Below, piece by piece: positions 31,222-41,755 of a stretch of DNA of 64,000 nt. Each line of letters begins with the position of its first letter. Within the stretch, counting starts at the first letter, position 1. Position numbers and translations under genes: made by a program. The stretch is taken from assembly GCA_020747015.1 (NCBI GenBank), contig JAGTJM010000047.1:1-64000 (forward strand), read 5' to 3'. Origin of the DNA: Pyrenochaeta sp. MPI-SDFR-AT-0127 (Eukaryota > Ascomycota > Dothideomycetes > Pleosporales > Cucurbitariaceae). The notes beneath the pieces are model-generated. The model had not been told where the DNA came from. It worked only from the letters and a program-made list of their open reading frames with translations, and ran no database searches.

Positions 31222-32910
31222 ATGGCGCACCCACTACCTGGCTCATGGGAGCTGTACCTACAGAAACTCACAAAGAAATTGGCCGGTCGCCGCATTCCCC
31301 TCATCAATACTGCTCTTCCGTCACTGCCAACATCATTGTTTGAGGTGACGACTTCAGAGGAGCGGCAAATCACGAGACTTCATCTTGGCACCAGGAGACA
31401 GGCAGATGGTACGCAGGCGATTGTTTGGGCTTACGTCCTGTCTGACCATGGTGACGTCGGTCAGCAGATTGTCTTTCGTGAGAGGATTCCTCAAATAGTT
31501 GGCACTGGAGACGGTTTTCGGAGCTATCCACGTGCCGCTTCATCACTGCTTCGCAAAGCAACGCAACTTCACCCACCTTTCTGCTTCCTCCAAACCGATC
31601 CGCATGGTGATATGAAGGTCGATGGCGACATTATTCGATCTCTAGTTGCCTACTACTTCTTAAAGGCAGGCTTGAACGACTACGCCCGACACTGGAGTGG
31701 CTTCGAGGCAAGTTTAATCCGAGCGCTCTCGCATATGAGCCGCTGTCCCGAATACCATGTATGGCGAGTAAAGCATAGTGGACGCTGCAGCTTTGCTCCA
31801 ACTGCAGGGACTGAAGGCGCCTCTGAAAAGAGCCATCAACAATCTGGGCGGAGGTCATCTGCACATCATGGCCCTCATCACAGGGAGACTGGCGGAACTA
31901 TCTACTCAACTCTAAGCTCCAGAAAGGCCAGAAAGGGAACTCCATTAGCTGTGTTTCAGGGATCTTTGGGTGACAGGATACAACTTCTCGAGAATATACC
32001 GACTATTCCACTAGTTTTCTCCCACCAGGTGAACTATCCATACTACTTTCCATTTCGCCTATGTATTGGGAGATACCGACCCGCAGACATCACCCAGGCT
32101 GCCGCAGTGGATGTGCACGTATATTTGACCAATAGCGGCGCAAGAAACGTGGTGCGCATTCACGCACAGAGTGCAGAGGGAAAAGAGTGGTCATGGAAGC
32201 TCCCTGCTCTCTCGGATGTGGAGTTATTCGAGCCATTCACGGCTTGGGCTGGCTCTTCAAGTATTAGCGGGAAAGCAGGAGACAAGATTCGGTCTTTGAT
32301 ATATTACTGCTTCATTCTCGCCGAAGATTGTGGACTGATTGATGACCCAAGAATCAAGATAACTAAGCACATGGTGGATACTTTCTGCTCGGCTTGCAGA
32401 ATCATCAGAGGCAGAGAAGCTGGTCCATATCAAAATGAGACCAGGAATGCGGAAAATCATCTAATTCTTGAGTCTGAACCACAGTTGAAAGCACAGAGGA
32501 ATGGCTTTGTAGCCGAGACCATCGTGTCAGCAGTGTATGACACAAATAGAAGAGGTGACTACCTGCTACCGGACGTGGACTCCCAGCGAGGAGGCCATTA
32601 CATCAATCAAGATACTACCAAAGAGCGGCTTACGCAGAACAACGTAGTTGGAGCGTCAAAAAGGCCTCTACATCAGCGAAGGAGAATCAGAAAACAATAT
32701 ACAGCCGACATTGATCACTGTGGTGGCGGCGAGAATAGAATTCGTTCAGCACCTGGAGATCAGGTACTCAAGGAGATGACCAGGAAATCAACCAGAATTC
32801 AAAGAATGGCTAAATCGAGATCGCAAAGCGCATCGATAGCATTGTCAAGGGCACATCAGTCCGAGGCAGAAAACATCACGAGAGATGACAGCGATGATGG
32901 CATTGAATAG
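31222..32910 (+). CDS. tandem-family member 3: two copies of the unknown domain
   Basis: An uninterrupted frame of 562 codons contains two copies of the domain found in members 1 and 2. Copy A (about 20-180) has LAGRRIPLINT, LHLGTRR, IVWAYVLS, RSLVAYYFLKAG and FEASLIRALSHM. Copy B (about 245-400) has GSLGDRIQLLENIP, FRLCIGRY, VDVHVYLT, KIRSLIYYCFILAE and MVDTFCSACRII. The tail is basic, with RRRIRK- and KSTRIQRMAKSR-type clusters that could be nuclear localisation signals. A phase-0 intron of 49 nt (31759-31807, GTATGG to GCAG) would instead join copy A to a 35-residue helical tail in another frame ending at 31915. That mirrors the exon layout of members 1 and 2. The locus may therefore make a copy-A-only protein, a two-domain protein, or both. 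Copy B has no ATG of its own before its domain. Confidence 0.65.
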   Translation: MAHPLPGSWELYLQKLTKKLAGRRIPLINTALPSLPTSLFEVTTSEERQITRLHLGTRRQADGTQAIVWAYVLSDHGDVGQQIVFRERIPQIVGTGDGFRSYPRAASSLLRKATQLHPPFCFLQTDPHGDMKVDGDIIRSLVAYYFLKAGLNDYARHWSGFEASLIRALSHMSRCPEYHVWRVKHSGRCSFAPTAGTEGASEKSHQQSGRRSSAHHGPHHRETGGTIYSTLSSRKARKGTPLAVFQGSLGDRIQLLENIPTIPLVFSHQVNYPYYFPFRLCIGRYRPADITQAAAVDVHVYLTNSGARNVVRIHAQSAEGKEWSWKLPALSDVELFEPFTAWAGSSSISGKAGDKIRSLIYYCFILAEDCGLIDDPRIKITKHMVDTFCSACRIIRGREAGPYQNETRNAENHLILESEPQLKAQRNGFVAETIVSAVYDTNRRGDYLLPDVDSQRGGHYINQDTTKERLTQNNVVGASKRPLHQRRRIRKQYTADIDHCGGGENRIRSAPGDQVLKEMTRKSTRIQRMAKSRSQSASIALSRAHQSEAENITRDDSDDGIE

Positions 32911-33586
32911 ACTGACGAGAGTGTACGGAATGCGTTTTGAGGTACAGCTTGTGCGCGAAGGCGCCAACTTCGGGAAAGTAGTCACCGAGCCGTCTGATGT
33001 GTACGCATTCAAAGTGCAAGAGTTCACCAAGGTTGTTGGGCAAGAATCGGGAGATCAGGCCGACGTTCATCGTTCGCCATCTCGTTTGACGATAGCTGTC
33101 CTTCTATTTGTCTTCGATGCGCTTATTAATATGGCTGAGCATGGAGTGGAAACATTTGTCAGGAGCAAGTCCTGACGTTCAGCGCGTAGCTCACTTACGG
33201 CGTTTGTTTACCATACTTGCATCTTTCATGCGTATGGTATACTGATTGATTTCTCATTGTTTGAAAAAACTCATTCGATAGTCTTTTCTACGAAGAGTGT
33301 GTTTTAGGCCATACTGAGAATTATGCCTAGGAGAAGCAATATGACTTTCTCACTTGGAGTGCCTGCGAAGGTTGTCCAGAATATGCCACGACAAGTTGAT
33401 TGGCATAATTTTCACGTGATAAGATGCGTTCACCGATATATTAATGGGTAGCTGAGAATCTAGGTTTGAGAAACGGCTACACAAGTCGCTTTTCGGCATT
33501 TGAACTACAATGCAGCCCTGGCCAATCCACCTACATTCAGTCAACTCCTTCTCATTACCCACACGAAAGGAGACAAATGTTTCCTA
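32911..33586. other. intergenic, no supported gene
   Basis: A 96-codon frame at 32885-33175 overlaps the end of member 3 in another frame. It has no domain and is not called. The rest shows nothing. Confidence 0.45.
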
Positions 33587-35099
33587 TCAGGCCACTGATT
33601 CCGCACGAATTTCTGAGTGTAATTTCTCGTCCTTCTCCATAGCTGCCGCAGCAGCTGCCGGGTCCATAAGTGCATGTGGGACCAGCTGATCACCGAATAG
33701 CTCATCCATCTGTTCTAGCGTACGTCCTTTCGTCTCAGGAAAGAAGAACCAGTAGCAGATGAATGCGATAACGTTGAAGACGAAGAACACGTAAAAGTAT
33801 TTGAATTCGATCGAGCTCAGTGCTTGGGGCGAGAATTGCGCAAAGATGAGGTTCACGGCCCAGTTTGTGAATGTGGTGATGGCATTGCCAAGTGCGCGCA
33901 CCTCCACGGGGAAGATCTCAGCTGGATAGACCCATGAGATGATACCCAGGGGCGTGTAGAAGAGCGAGAATAAGAAGTTCATGGCTACCATGCTGCGCAG
34001 CTGGGCGCCGTTATTGGGATCGAAGTATTGGCCTTGAACTGCGTTGACAAGAAGGGCAGCTGCGAGGCCAGCAGCAGAGACGAGAAGAGGCTTGATACGT
34101 CCAACGCGATCAAGTAGAGCAAGGCCGATGGTACACCAGACAATGGACAAGGCACCGCTGATGCCAATAATCATAAGCGACTCCCTGGTCGAGATGCCAA
34201 GGATTTCGTAGATGCGAGGGCCATAGTAGTTGATCACGTTGATGCCAGACAACGGACCGAAAGCCTGGACTCCACAGCCCAGGAGGAGACGCTTGCGCCA
34301 TGACGGTTTCGTGATGATGGAAGACCAAGTAATGTTGCCGAGAGCGCGATCAGCGGCAATGACGTCACGAATCTCGCGGAACTCCAGATCAATCGTCTCG
34401 CCATCGATACCTTTTCGAAGTTTCTGTAGCGAGGCCATAGCTTCTTCATGTCGGTCTTTCTCCATGAGCCAGCGTGGAGACTCTTGCAGGAAGAAGATGC
34501 CACCGATGAGGATGAGGCCAGGCACATTCTGGAAAGCAAGTGGAAATCGCCCTGATCCTGTCAGCGACTAGATACTGGAGAAAAGGAATGGAAGACTGAC
34601 ATGAAAACTGCGTGGTATTGAAAGAACATCCATAGCCCAGCCACTGGGCGATTAAGAAACCCCAGCTCAACATCCACTGCAAGAGCCCAGAGAGAATACC
34701 GCGGTACTTTGCCTCTGAGAGCTCACCAGCGTACATGGGGATTGTCGAAGTCAGTTGGCCAACGGCGACACCTCCAATAAACCGACCAACGATGAGCATG
34801 GCCATGTTCGTAGCGCCGGCCTGGAGCGAGCTACCGAGCACGGAGACTAAGGCGCCCACAAAGACAGTCCACCGACGGCCTAGCAAGTCTGCAAACAGCA
34901 TGTTGAAGATGGTACCGGCGATTGCACCGCCCTGGAAGGCAGACACAATGCCTCCTGTGACAGTATCGGAGGGATCATTGAAGTATTCTTTGAATGTCGG
35001 GAGGGCAATGGTAGAAGTGATGATGCCGGAATCATATCCAAAAAGAAAGCCGCCTGTCGCAAGAAAGACGGCAGAAAACACAGTCACTGCGAGCCCCAT
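33587..35099 (-). CDS. MFS sugar transporter
   Basis: Two exons, 34601-35099 and 33587-34551, join across a 49-nt intron (GTCAGT donor, CGCTGAC branch site, ATCAG acceptor). The join reads NTTQFSWRFPLAFQNVPG. The product is 487 residues and belongs to the sugar-porter family of proton symporters or facilitators in the plasma membrane. Visible signatures are GGFLFGYDSGI in helix 1, DLLGRR between helices 2 and 3, GRFIGGVAVG, QESPRWL before the central loop, GVQAFGPLSGINVINYYGP, LLDRVGRIK, and PETKGRTLEQMDELFG after helix 12. The frame extends upstream of 35099, but the ATG at 35099 starts right before helix 1 and is preferred. It is divergent from the GH78 gene, so rhamnosides or rhamnose are the likeliest substrates by context only. 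Confidence 0.92.
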
Positions 35100-35855
35100 T
35101 GTTTCGGCCTGGGTTGGAGATACAGAGTTGGGGTCTCCAGATACCAGGCACGCGGCCACACTAAGTATACATCGTGGCGATCGTAGCCAGCGTTGGGAAA
35201 GACTCTCTCGGACATCATAAGACCGAGGTTGAAACCATCTTGAGCCAGCATGCATGAAAGGGACCCTAGCCAACCACTGTGGAGTGCATCTGTAAAGGTT
35301 TGGTGCACCGATCTGGCAGTTCCAGCGTTACGCGTCTTCGCTCAATGCACAAACACAGCGAATTGCCGCTCACACTAGCTTGGTTCCCCGCATTAGGGGT
35401 AGGAGATGATGTCGGAGAAAAATCTTGTTCCGCGTAGGCCAACGATTGCCGACCCACTGCCCGGCTATGTTATTGGCAGCAGAGTTGGTTGGATCGGACT
35501 ATCCTATATACAGCCTAGCTCGCGTGTCAAGATCATCCATGTCTAACGACCGGCTGAGATTCGCGGGAAGGCTTGACGAGCGCAAACCATGCAATAATAC
35601 AGCTGTACATCCAAGGGTCGTAACATTGACTTGTTTGATTGGACACATGATCACTCAACCGTTTCGAACTTCGCGACACCTCTGCCCGAAGACCGTAGCG
35701 CCCACATCATCGCGGGCAATAGAGGAGCGATCCATCGCCAGATCGGGACAGCAGACGCCGTAGTCCATCCCTGCGCCCTATAGCTTTCTTACACATTTGT
35801 TTGCGTCAGGTTTCTATGCTGATGAAAGCGACATGCACGCATTTCTCTGCGCATC
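35100..35855. promoter_or_regulatory. divergent promoter region, sugar transporter / GH78
   Basis: 756 bp separate the starts of the two divergent genes. No supported gene lies inside, so both promoters must be here and co-regulation by the sugar substrate is plausible. I could not identify a specific activator site by eye. Confidence 0.5.
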
Positions 35856-38627
35856 ATGACTTTCAACATCACCCGCTGTGGCATTCATGCTTTCCACGAA
35901 GTCCTCGGTATTGACACAGACACGATCCGTCTCTTTTGGAATCTCCAATCTGAGCGAGAAGACAGCCAACAAACGGCGTACCGCGTCCAGGTGTCGACAT
36001 CAAGAGCATTTGCAGATTTACTATGGGATTCAGGCAAAGTAGATGGCGATCGACAACGAAACGTCACTTGCGCCCCAGAAGGAGGATTTCTATCAGCCTC
36101 GTTTCATTACTGGCAAGTGACGGTGTGGGATCAAGATGGCAGCGCGACAACCAGTGCCATCAATGAGTTCTTCACCGCCTATCCAAGAGCATCTGGGCTA
36201 CTCCCACCCTACAGCATGAACCAGACGTACATGCCGCACACCAGCCTCATATTCCGCACTTGGTTCGAAGACGAACCAAACCGATGGAAGGGCGTATGGA
36301 TCGGCGACAGCGGCGACAAGCCAATCTATGTGCGCAAAGCCTTTCATCTGGACAGAAAGCCAAAGCGAGCAATAGTGTTCGCATCAGGGCTTGGCCACTT
36401 CAACTTTGTTTGCAATGGCGACCCATCAGCTGCAAACGGTCATGTACTCGACCCAGGTTGGACAAACTATCACCGCACCGTCCAGTTCGTAGCATACGAT
36501 ATCTCGGACATACTGAAGCAAGGCGACAATGTTCTCGGCGCGCATATCGGAAATGGCTTCTACGCAGGAGATCAGGGTGAAGACCGATTCTTCTGGCCGT
36601 GCTACGAAGACAACACCTATGTTCGCTACGGCAATGAGTTATGTTTCTTTGCTGAGCTGCACCTCTTCTATGACGATGACAGTCGAGAGACCATCACCAC
36701 GGGTCCTGACTGGAAGGTACGGAAGAGTGCAACAACACTAGCGAACATATGCTCGTCAGAGACCAAGGACCTTCGTGAATACCCTTGGGGTTGGGATGCT
36801 CCAGGCTTCGACGAAGGCGAGCAATGGAACAGTGCAACACCTGTGACAGGCCCAAGAGGGAAGTTAAAGTACCAGAGCCAACCGCCAGTTGTATTACATG
36901 AGACCTTCGAGCCGCGCTCGCAGAAGAACTTAGCGCCAGGTGTTGTCAGCTACGACTTTGGCCAAAACATGACAACGATGATCAAGGTCCTGGTTCGTGG
37001 ACCGGCTGGCTCAGAAGTCATCGTTCGCTTCTCTGAAACAATTGGAGAAGGCGGAAGGGTGCTGATGCCTGACCCCCTCTTCAAAGAATTCGAGACGGGT
37101 GTGTTCTGCAAATTCACGCTATCCGGCCAAGGCATCGAGACTTGGGAACCAGACTTCTGCTTTACCAGTGCGCGATATATTCAAGTCGAAGGCGTATCGC
37201 TTGAAGCAGGTCATGGTCTCCCAGTAGTAGAATCGCTCGTTAGCAGACATGTTTCGTCAGCTGCACGCCAGCTGGGCTCTGTTGAGACAGATAAAGAAGA
37301 CGTTAACGCGCTCATCAACATGTGTTACTGGTCTTTTGTTAGCAACCTGTTCAGCTACCACACTGATTGTCCGCAGATCGGGAAGTTTGGGTGGCTAGAA
37401 GTGACGCACCTACTTGCGCCAGCAACGCAGTACATTCGAGATATGGAGTCACTGTATTCGAAGATTCTGGACGACATTGTTGATGCACAAGAGCCAAATG
37501 GTTTGGTGCCTACCATGGCGCCCGAGATTCGATATATGTGTGGTCCTCTTCACGATACCATCACGTGGGGCGGTGCCGTCGCGTTGCTTCCCGAACTCTT
37601 ACGCTTCTACTATGACTCAACGCACGTATATGAGAAACTTTTCGAACCTTGTGTGCGATATATGGAGTATATCAAAACTAAAGAGCGAGACGGTGGCTTG
37701 ATTGAGCATGGTCTAGGTGACTGGGGCAGAGACATCGCATTTGGCAACAACCAAGCCAACATTGAGACTGCCATCTACTATCGCTGCTTACGCAACACTG
37801 AGCGCATGGCTCGGGAACTTGATAAGCCAGAAGCAGAACGACGATTCCGAGAGTGGGCAGACCGCATCTATCGCGTGTACAATTCGCAGCTCCTTGTTAC
37901 CGACAAGAAGCTGCATCCATACGCCTTCTACACTTCCCGCGATAACCCAGGCAAACAGGATCGCAACATGGTGGCGCAAGCTTTCGCCCTGCAATTCGAT
38001 CTCGTTCCCGCCGAGAACATTGCTGACGTCCAGCAATCGTTCCTCGAATGCTGCGCGGATTCTAACAATAGGATTCAATCCGGCGAAATCGGGCTGAAGT
38101 ACCTCTTTAACACGCTTGCAGATCTCGACCGGCCAGACATTGTTCTAGAAATGGCTCGTCAAGAAGAGCACCCATCCTACATGCGTTTTATCTGGCGCGG
38201 CGAAACGACTTTGAACGAATTTTGGCAGGATGCATGTAGAAGCAAATGTCATGACATGCTGGGTACGATATATGAATGGTTTTACAATGCGGTGCTGGGT
38301 GTGAAGCCAGAAACGGAGGCGTACAGGACATGGACTGTAAAGCCGCCGCTGAAAAGCGAGTTTAGGAGGGTGGTAGGCACTGTGGAGTGTCCATATGGAA
38401 AGATAAATATTGAGTACGAAAGAAGCGGGGAGAAAGATGGAAAAAGCGAGGCTGTGACGATGAACATTACAGTGCCGACGAGTACTACAGGAGTTTTGAT
38501 CTTACCGAAAGACGAGAGCGAGGTCATTGTCAGGAGGGTACAAAATGGCGGTGGGTATACAGAGACAAGGAAAGGAAGCCGGGTGGCTTTGAAGCCTGGA
38601 ACATATAAGTTGCAACTGAAGTGTTGA
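35856..38627 (+). CDS. GH78 alpha-L-rhamnosidase-like protein, cytosolic
   Basis: Single-exon protein of 923 residues without a signal peptide. GH78 enzymes remove terminal alpha-L-rhamnose from glycosides or rhamnogalacturonan. The order is typical: an N-terminal beta-sandwich (YRVQVSTSRAFADLLWDSGKV), a second sandwich (KGVWIGD, FASGLGHFNFVCNGD, GNGFYAG), a jelly-roll segment (VSYDFGQNMT), the (alpha/alpha)6 catalytic barrel from about 480 and a C-terminal sandwich. In the barrel, D504 of HTDCPQ and E788 of GETTLNEFW match known active-site acids. However, the usual R-E-K-L-G-W after DCPQ reads I-G-K-F-G-W (508-513), so the catalytic glutamate position is glycine 509. The enzyme may be inactive or altered. 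Being cytosolic beside a sugar transporter, it would act on imported rhamnosides. Confidence 0.9.
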   Translation: MTFNITRCGIHAFHEVLGIDTDTIRLFWNLQSEREDSQQTAYRVQVSTSRAFADLLWDSGKVDGDRQRNVTCAPEGGFLSASFHYWQVTVWDQDGSATTSAINEFFTAYPRASGLLPPYSMNQTYMPHTSLIFRTWFEDEPNRWKGVWIGDSGDKPIYVRKAFHLDRKPKRAIVFASGLGHFNFVCNGDPSAANGHVLDPGWTNYHRTVQFVAYDISDILKQGDNVLGAHIGNGFYAGDQGEDRFFWPCYEDNTYVRYGNELCFFAELHLFYDDDSRETITTGPDWKVRKSATTLANICSSETKDLREYPWGWDAPGFDEGEQWNSATPVTGPRGKLKYQSQPPVVLHETFEPRSQKNLAPGVVSYDFGQNMTTMIKVLVRGPAGSEVIVRFSETIGEGGRVLMPDPLFKEFETGVFCKFTLSGQGIETWEPDFCFTSARYIQVEGVSLEAGHGLPVVESLVSRHVSSAARQLGSVETDKEDVNALINMCYWSFVSNLFSYHTDCPQIGKFGWLEVTHLLAPATQYIRDMESLYSKILDDIVDAQEPNGLVPTMAPEIRYMCGPLHDTITWGGAVALLPELLRFYYDSTHVYEKLFEPCVRYMEYIKTKERDGGLIEHGLGDWGRDIAFGNNQANIETAIYYRCLRNTERMARELDKPEAERRFREWADRIYRVYNSQLLVTDKKLHPYAFYTSRDNPGKQDRNMVAQAFALQFDLVPAENIADVQQSFLECCADSNNRIQSGEIGLKYLFNTLADLDRPDIVLEMARQEEHPSYMRFIWRGETTLNEFWQDACRSKCHDMLGTIYEWFYNAVLGVKPETEAYRTWTVKPPLKSEFRRVVGTVECPYGKINIEYERSGEKDGKSEAVTMNITVPTSTTGVLILPKDESEVIVRRVQNGGGYTETRKGSRVALKPGTYKLQLKC

Positions 38628-39297
38628 ATGACGGGCCACGCAAGTCAAATTATGCGTATACACAACACACATTGATGCAATATTGATGTCATAGTCTTTG
38701 CTGTCATCTGCTCATACTAATTGACAGGTCATCATCTGGATTCCACAACATATCTCCATCCACAATATATACGCTCTGTTCGGAACTGTCATCTAAGGAC
38801 CAGGGAGGTAAACTAGACACCGGGTAGTCGAACCTAGCATAGAATCTTGGGATTGATAACGGGCTGTGGAGGCCATTTTCCTCACAAACATTTGATGCAC
38901 TCAAGAAGGCATGAAAAAGACCTTCAGTAGTAAGAACAGGCCGCATGGAAAATATGGGGGTAGCCTAGAACAGGCAAGGATTGGGAATAGTAATTCAATC
39001 ACAAGGTGTGCAGAAAACAAAATCATACGGTCCTTTGGCGATTGGGGCACTCGGATATGGTTGGGTTGACTCAATGGCCCATCGAGAATAGCGCCCGACC
39101 TGATTACAATTCGCTTCATTACTCAACTGCTCAAATGTAATTCGTCGTGCTGAGAAGCGTTGATGAGAAACATCAATTTTCGTCTCTGGACATACTCCAG
39201 CAATGCAGGAATTCCCATGTGTTCTACGCCATTATCCGCAAACACGATGCACTGTTTGATCACAGTCTCAAGCGTCATTAGCCCGTCCACAGCCAGA
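38628..39297. other. convergent intergenic stretch
   Basis: Tail-to-tail gap between the GH78 gene and the methionine aminopeptidase gene. Two short minus-strand frames show no domain. Nothing else seen. Confidence 0.5.
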
Positions 39298-40667
39298 CTA
39301 CGCTTGGGGCCCTAGCATCGGAATTGGGCCCCCGGGCGAGCTTTCGTTCGCGGCTGTCAAGACCTCCACACCATTTTCTGTAACAAGTAGGGTATGCTCT
39401 ACACATCATCAGCGATGAGATAACGGGGCACGCTTGGTCGCAGACTTACCAAATTGAGCAGCCCATTTCCCGTCTACCGTTGTGTTCGTCCACCCATCTG
39501 GCCAATAGACTTCGCGGGGTTGTCCCAGTGTGAGAATAGGTTCAATGGTGAAAGCCATGCCGGGCTTGCATGTTCCCACTGCTTTGTTCTTGCTATAGTG
39601 AGGTATCCACGGCGGAGAGTGGAATTCGGTATTGATACCGTGACCACCCCACGTAGCGACAACGCTTAAACCTCTAGACTTTGCGTGCTTCTCAATAACA
39701 CGACCAAACTGTCGAATCTGTGTTCCAGGTTTGATGGTTGCAATGGCCATGTCTAGACATTCGCGAGTTGTTTCAACGAGGCGGACCGCATCTGGGTTCG
39801 CCTTAGCCTTGTCTCCTACGTAGTAGGTCTCATTCAGATCCGCATGGTATCCGCCATGATAAAGAGAAATGTCGAGGTTGATAATGTCTCCATCCATAAG
39901 GGCGCGCTGATCAGGTATGCCATGGCAAACAATCTCGTTTGGCGAAGTGCAAAGCGACTTTGGAAAATGATAGTAATTTAACGGGGAGGGGTAAGCCTGT
40001 CGACGTGAGCAATAATATAGAACAGTACGAAAGGGCTGAATGCACCTCTCGCTCGATGCAGGCATTGTGGCAGATTTCATCAAGAAAGTCTGTGGTGACA
40101 CCTGGTTTCAGCGCAGCGGCGGTGATGTCGAGAACTTGGCGAGCCAGTTTGCAAACCTTGCGCATTGCTTCCTGGCCCTTCGCATCGAGAAGGGTGATCT
40201 TCGAACGACTCAAGCGCTGTTCAGCCTTAGGAATGCCAGTCTCCGCCCAGTCTGGGTGCGTGATCGATTTGGGCACAGCACGCCTTGAGGAAAGTGGATA
40301 AACCGGTCGGATAGGCCCAGTAAAGGAAAAGTTTGGGAAGGGGTTGGAAGCCTCAGTGTTTGGATCAGGTTGTGAAGCGACTTTTGGCGTCAGGAATTTC
40401 TCAATGATCCCATTTTGTGCAAATCCTTGCGCACTTTTGTGCAGGTTTCGATGTTGAGCCTGCCACAATTTATTAGCAAGTTGCGCAGATTGAAGTTGTG
40501 ATAGATGCCACAACCCAGTTTCTTTTGAAGCAATCCTGTGAGCAGAAGAAGCTGTTTTGCAATCCTATCTTGACACAGGAGGGGCATTGTAAAGTCCCAG
40601 CATCTTGGTCGCAATTGGCACCTAGACACTTGGGCTTGTTGGATTCTGTGGGAAACTTTTCCGCCAT
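39298..40667 (-). CDS. methionine aminopeptidase type 1
   Basis: Four exons on the minus strand: 40515-40667, 40046-40459, 39450-39996 and 39298-39398. The introns are 55, 49 and 51 nt; together they give 404 residues. It removes the initiator methionine from nascent proteins at the ribosome. The N-terminus carries the zinc-finger pair of eukaryotic MetAP1 (CLGANCDQD, CPSC, FFCSQDCFKRNW, then the HRNLH part in exon 2). The pita-bread catalytic domain shows all five metal ligands. These are the two D of DGDIINLDISLYHGGYHADLNET, H in ATWGGHGINTEFH, E in FTIEPIL and E in TENGVEVLT. The conserved CHGIPD histidine is also present. The last exon restores the EHTLLVTENG ending, which confirms intron 3. 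This is a conserved housekeeping gene. Confidence 0.96.
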
Positions 40668-41755
40668 TGTATATCGGTGTTGATAGCTGAGTTGAGTATA
40701 GAAGAATGAACAGAGTTGATGGCAACGGCGGTGGGGTGGTGGAGAGGAGGGATCTGCTTAGCAAGTAAAAACCACTCGTGGAGTTTGTGATTCTGAAATG
40801 CAAAAAATTGAGACAATTAGACCAAGGCGATCAGTTGATGGCCGCACACTGGGTTCAACGGCAATTTAATGAAGAATGTCTCGCCGAAAGCGGAGTAGGT
40901 GCCCAAACTCCGGTTTCCTCCTGCGGCATCCAACCTCAACTCCGTTGCCTCACCTGCTTCAGACGTGGCCACGAAAATTCATTCACAACCTTGGTTGTCA
41001 ATTGGAAATGACAAGAGCCGGTTCAAGACTATACGAAGAGGCGCCACGTTATGTTTCTCAAGTGACTGTGAGGGTAATTTAGGATCACATTACCCGTCAT
41101 TCTTCACAAAACGTATTTGATATGACTGAGCGACAAATTTTGTATCATCTAATTTTCACATGTTTTTATATTATGTGAGCAATCTCTGCTCAATATCCGC
41201 GTTCGTGATACATCATTGCACTATAATGTCCACTAATAGCATGAGAAACGCAGTTGTAGAATCGACGTTAGTTGAAGCTGTGAATGCAAGAATCATTTGC
41301 TACCAAATGGCCCGATTTAGGCAGCACACATAACTTCAATGGGTTGCAGCGCTTCACTATGTACTGGCTGTTGAATTCTCAGACTCGGTCTAAGGCCTAA
41401 GTACAGCTGTGAGTTTTGACTCGTTTCATCATCGCACAGGTTTGTAAATCGTATATGCCTACCATTATTATGAAACTTGCTGTGCAAAGAAAGTGCAACT
41501 TGTCTGCTGTTATGATTCCATGCATCAGCCGTATCAGCGACACTGACGCGCTCTCTAATTCACACAGCTATAGGAGTGACAATATTTAGAGAATGACTCG
41601 TTCAAGAATAGCATGGTATTTTTGACGTGACACTATGGATAGCACAAGAAACAACCAGTATTCAAGCCTGTCAAAATCAAAGTGGATTTCTAGCGCCCTA
41701 TATTACAGATACAATAATGTCGGCTTCAATGCATGCCAGATGATATTCAACACAA
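40668..41755. other. intergenic, no supported gene
   Basis: Promoter side of the methionine aminopeptidase gene and 3' side of the M13 peptidase gene. AT content rises between about 41120 and 41750. No coding frame or repeat recognised. Confidence 0.5.

Noticed and set aside
32885..33175. 96-codon frame overlapping the end of tandem-family member 3
   Set aside because: No domain, no coiled coil like the family's second exons, and no splice pair that links it convincingly.
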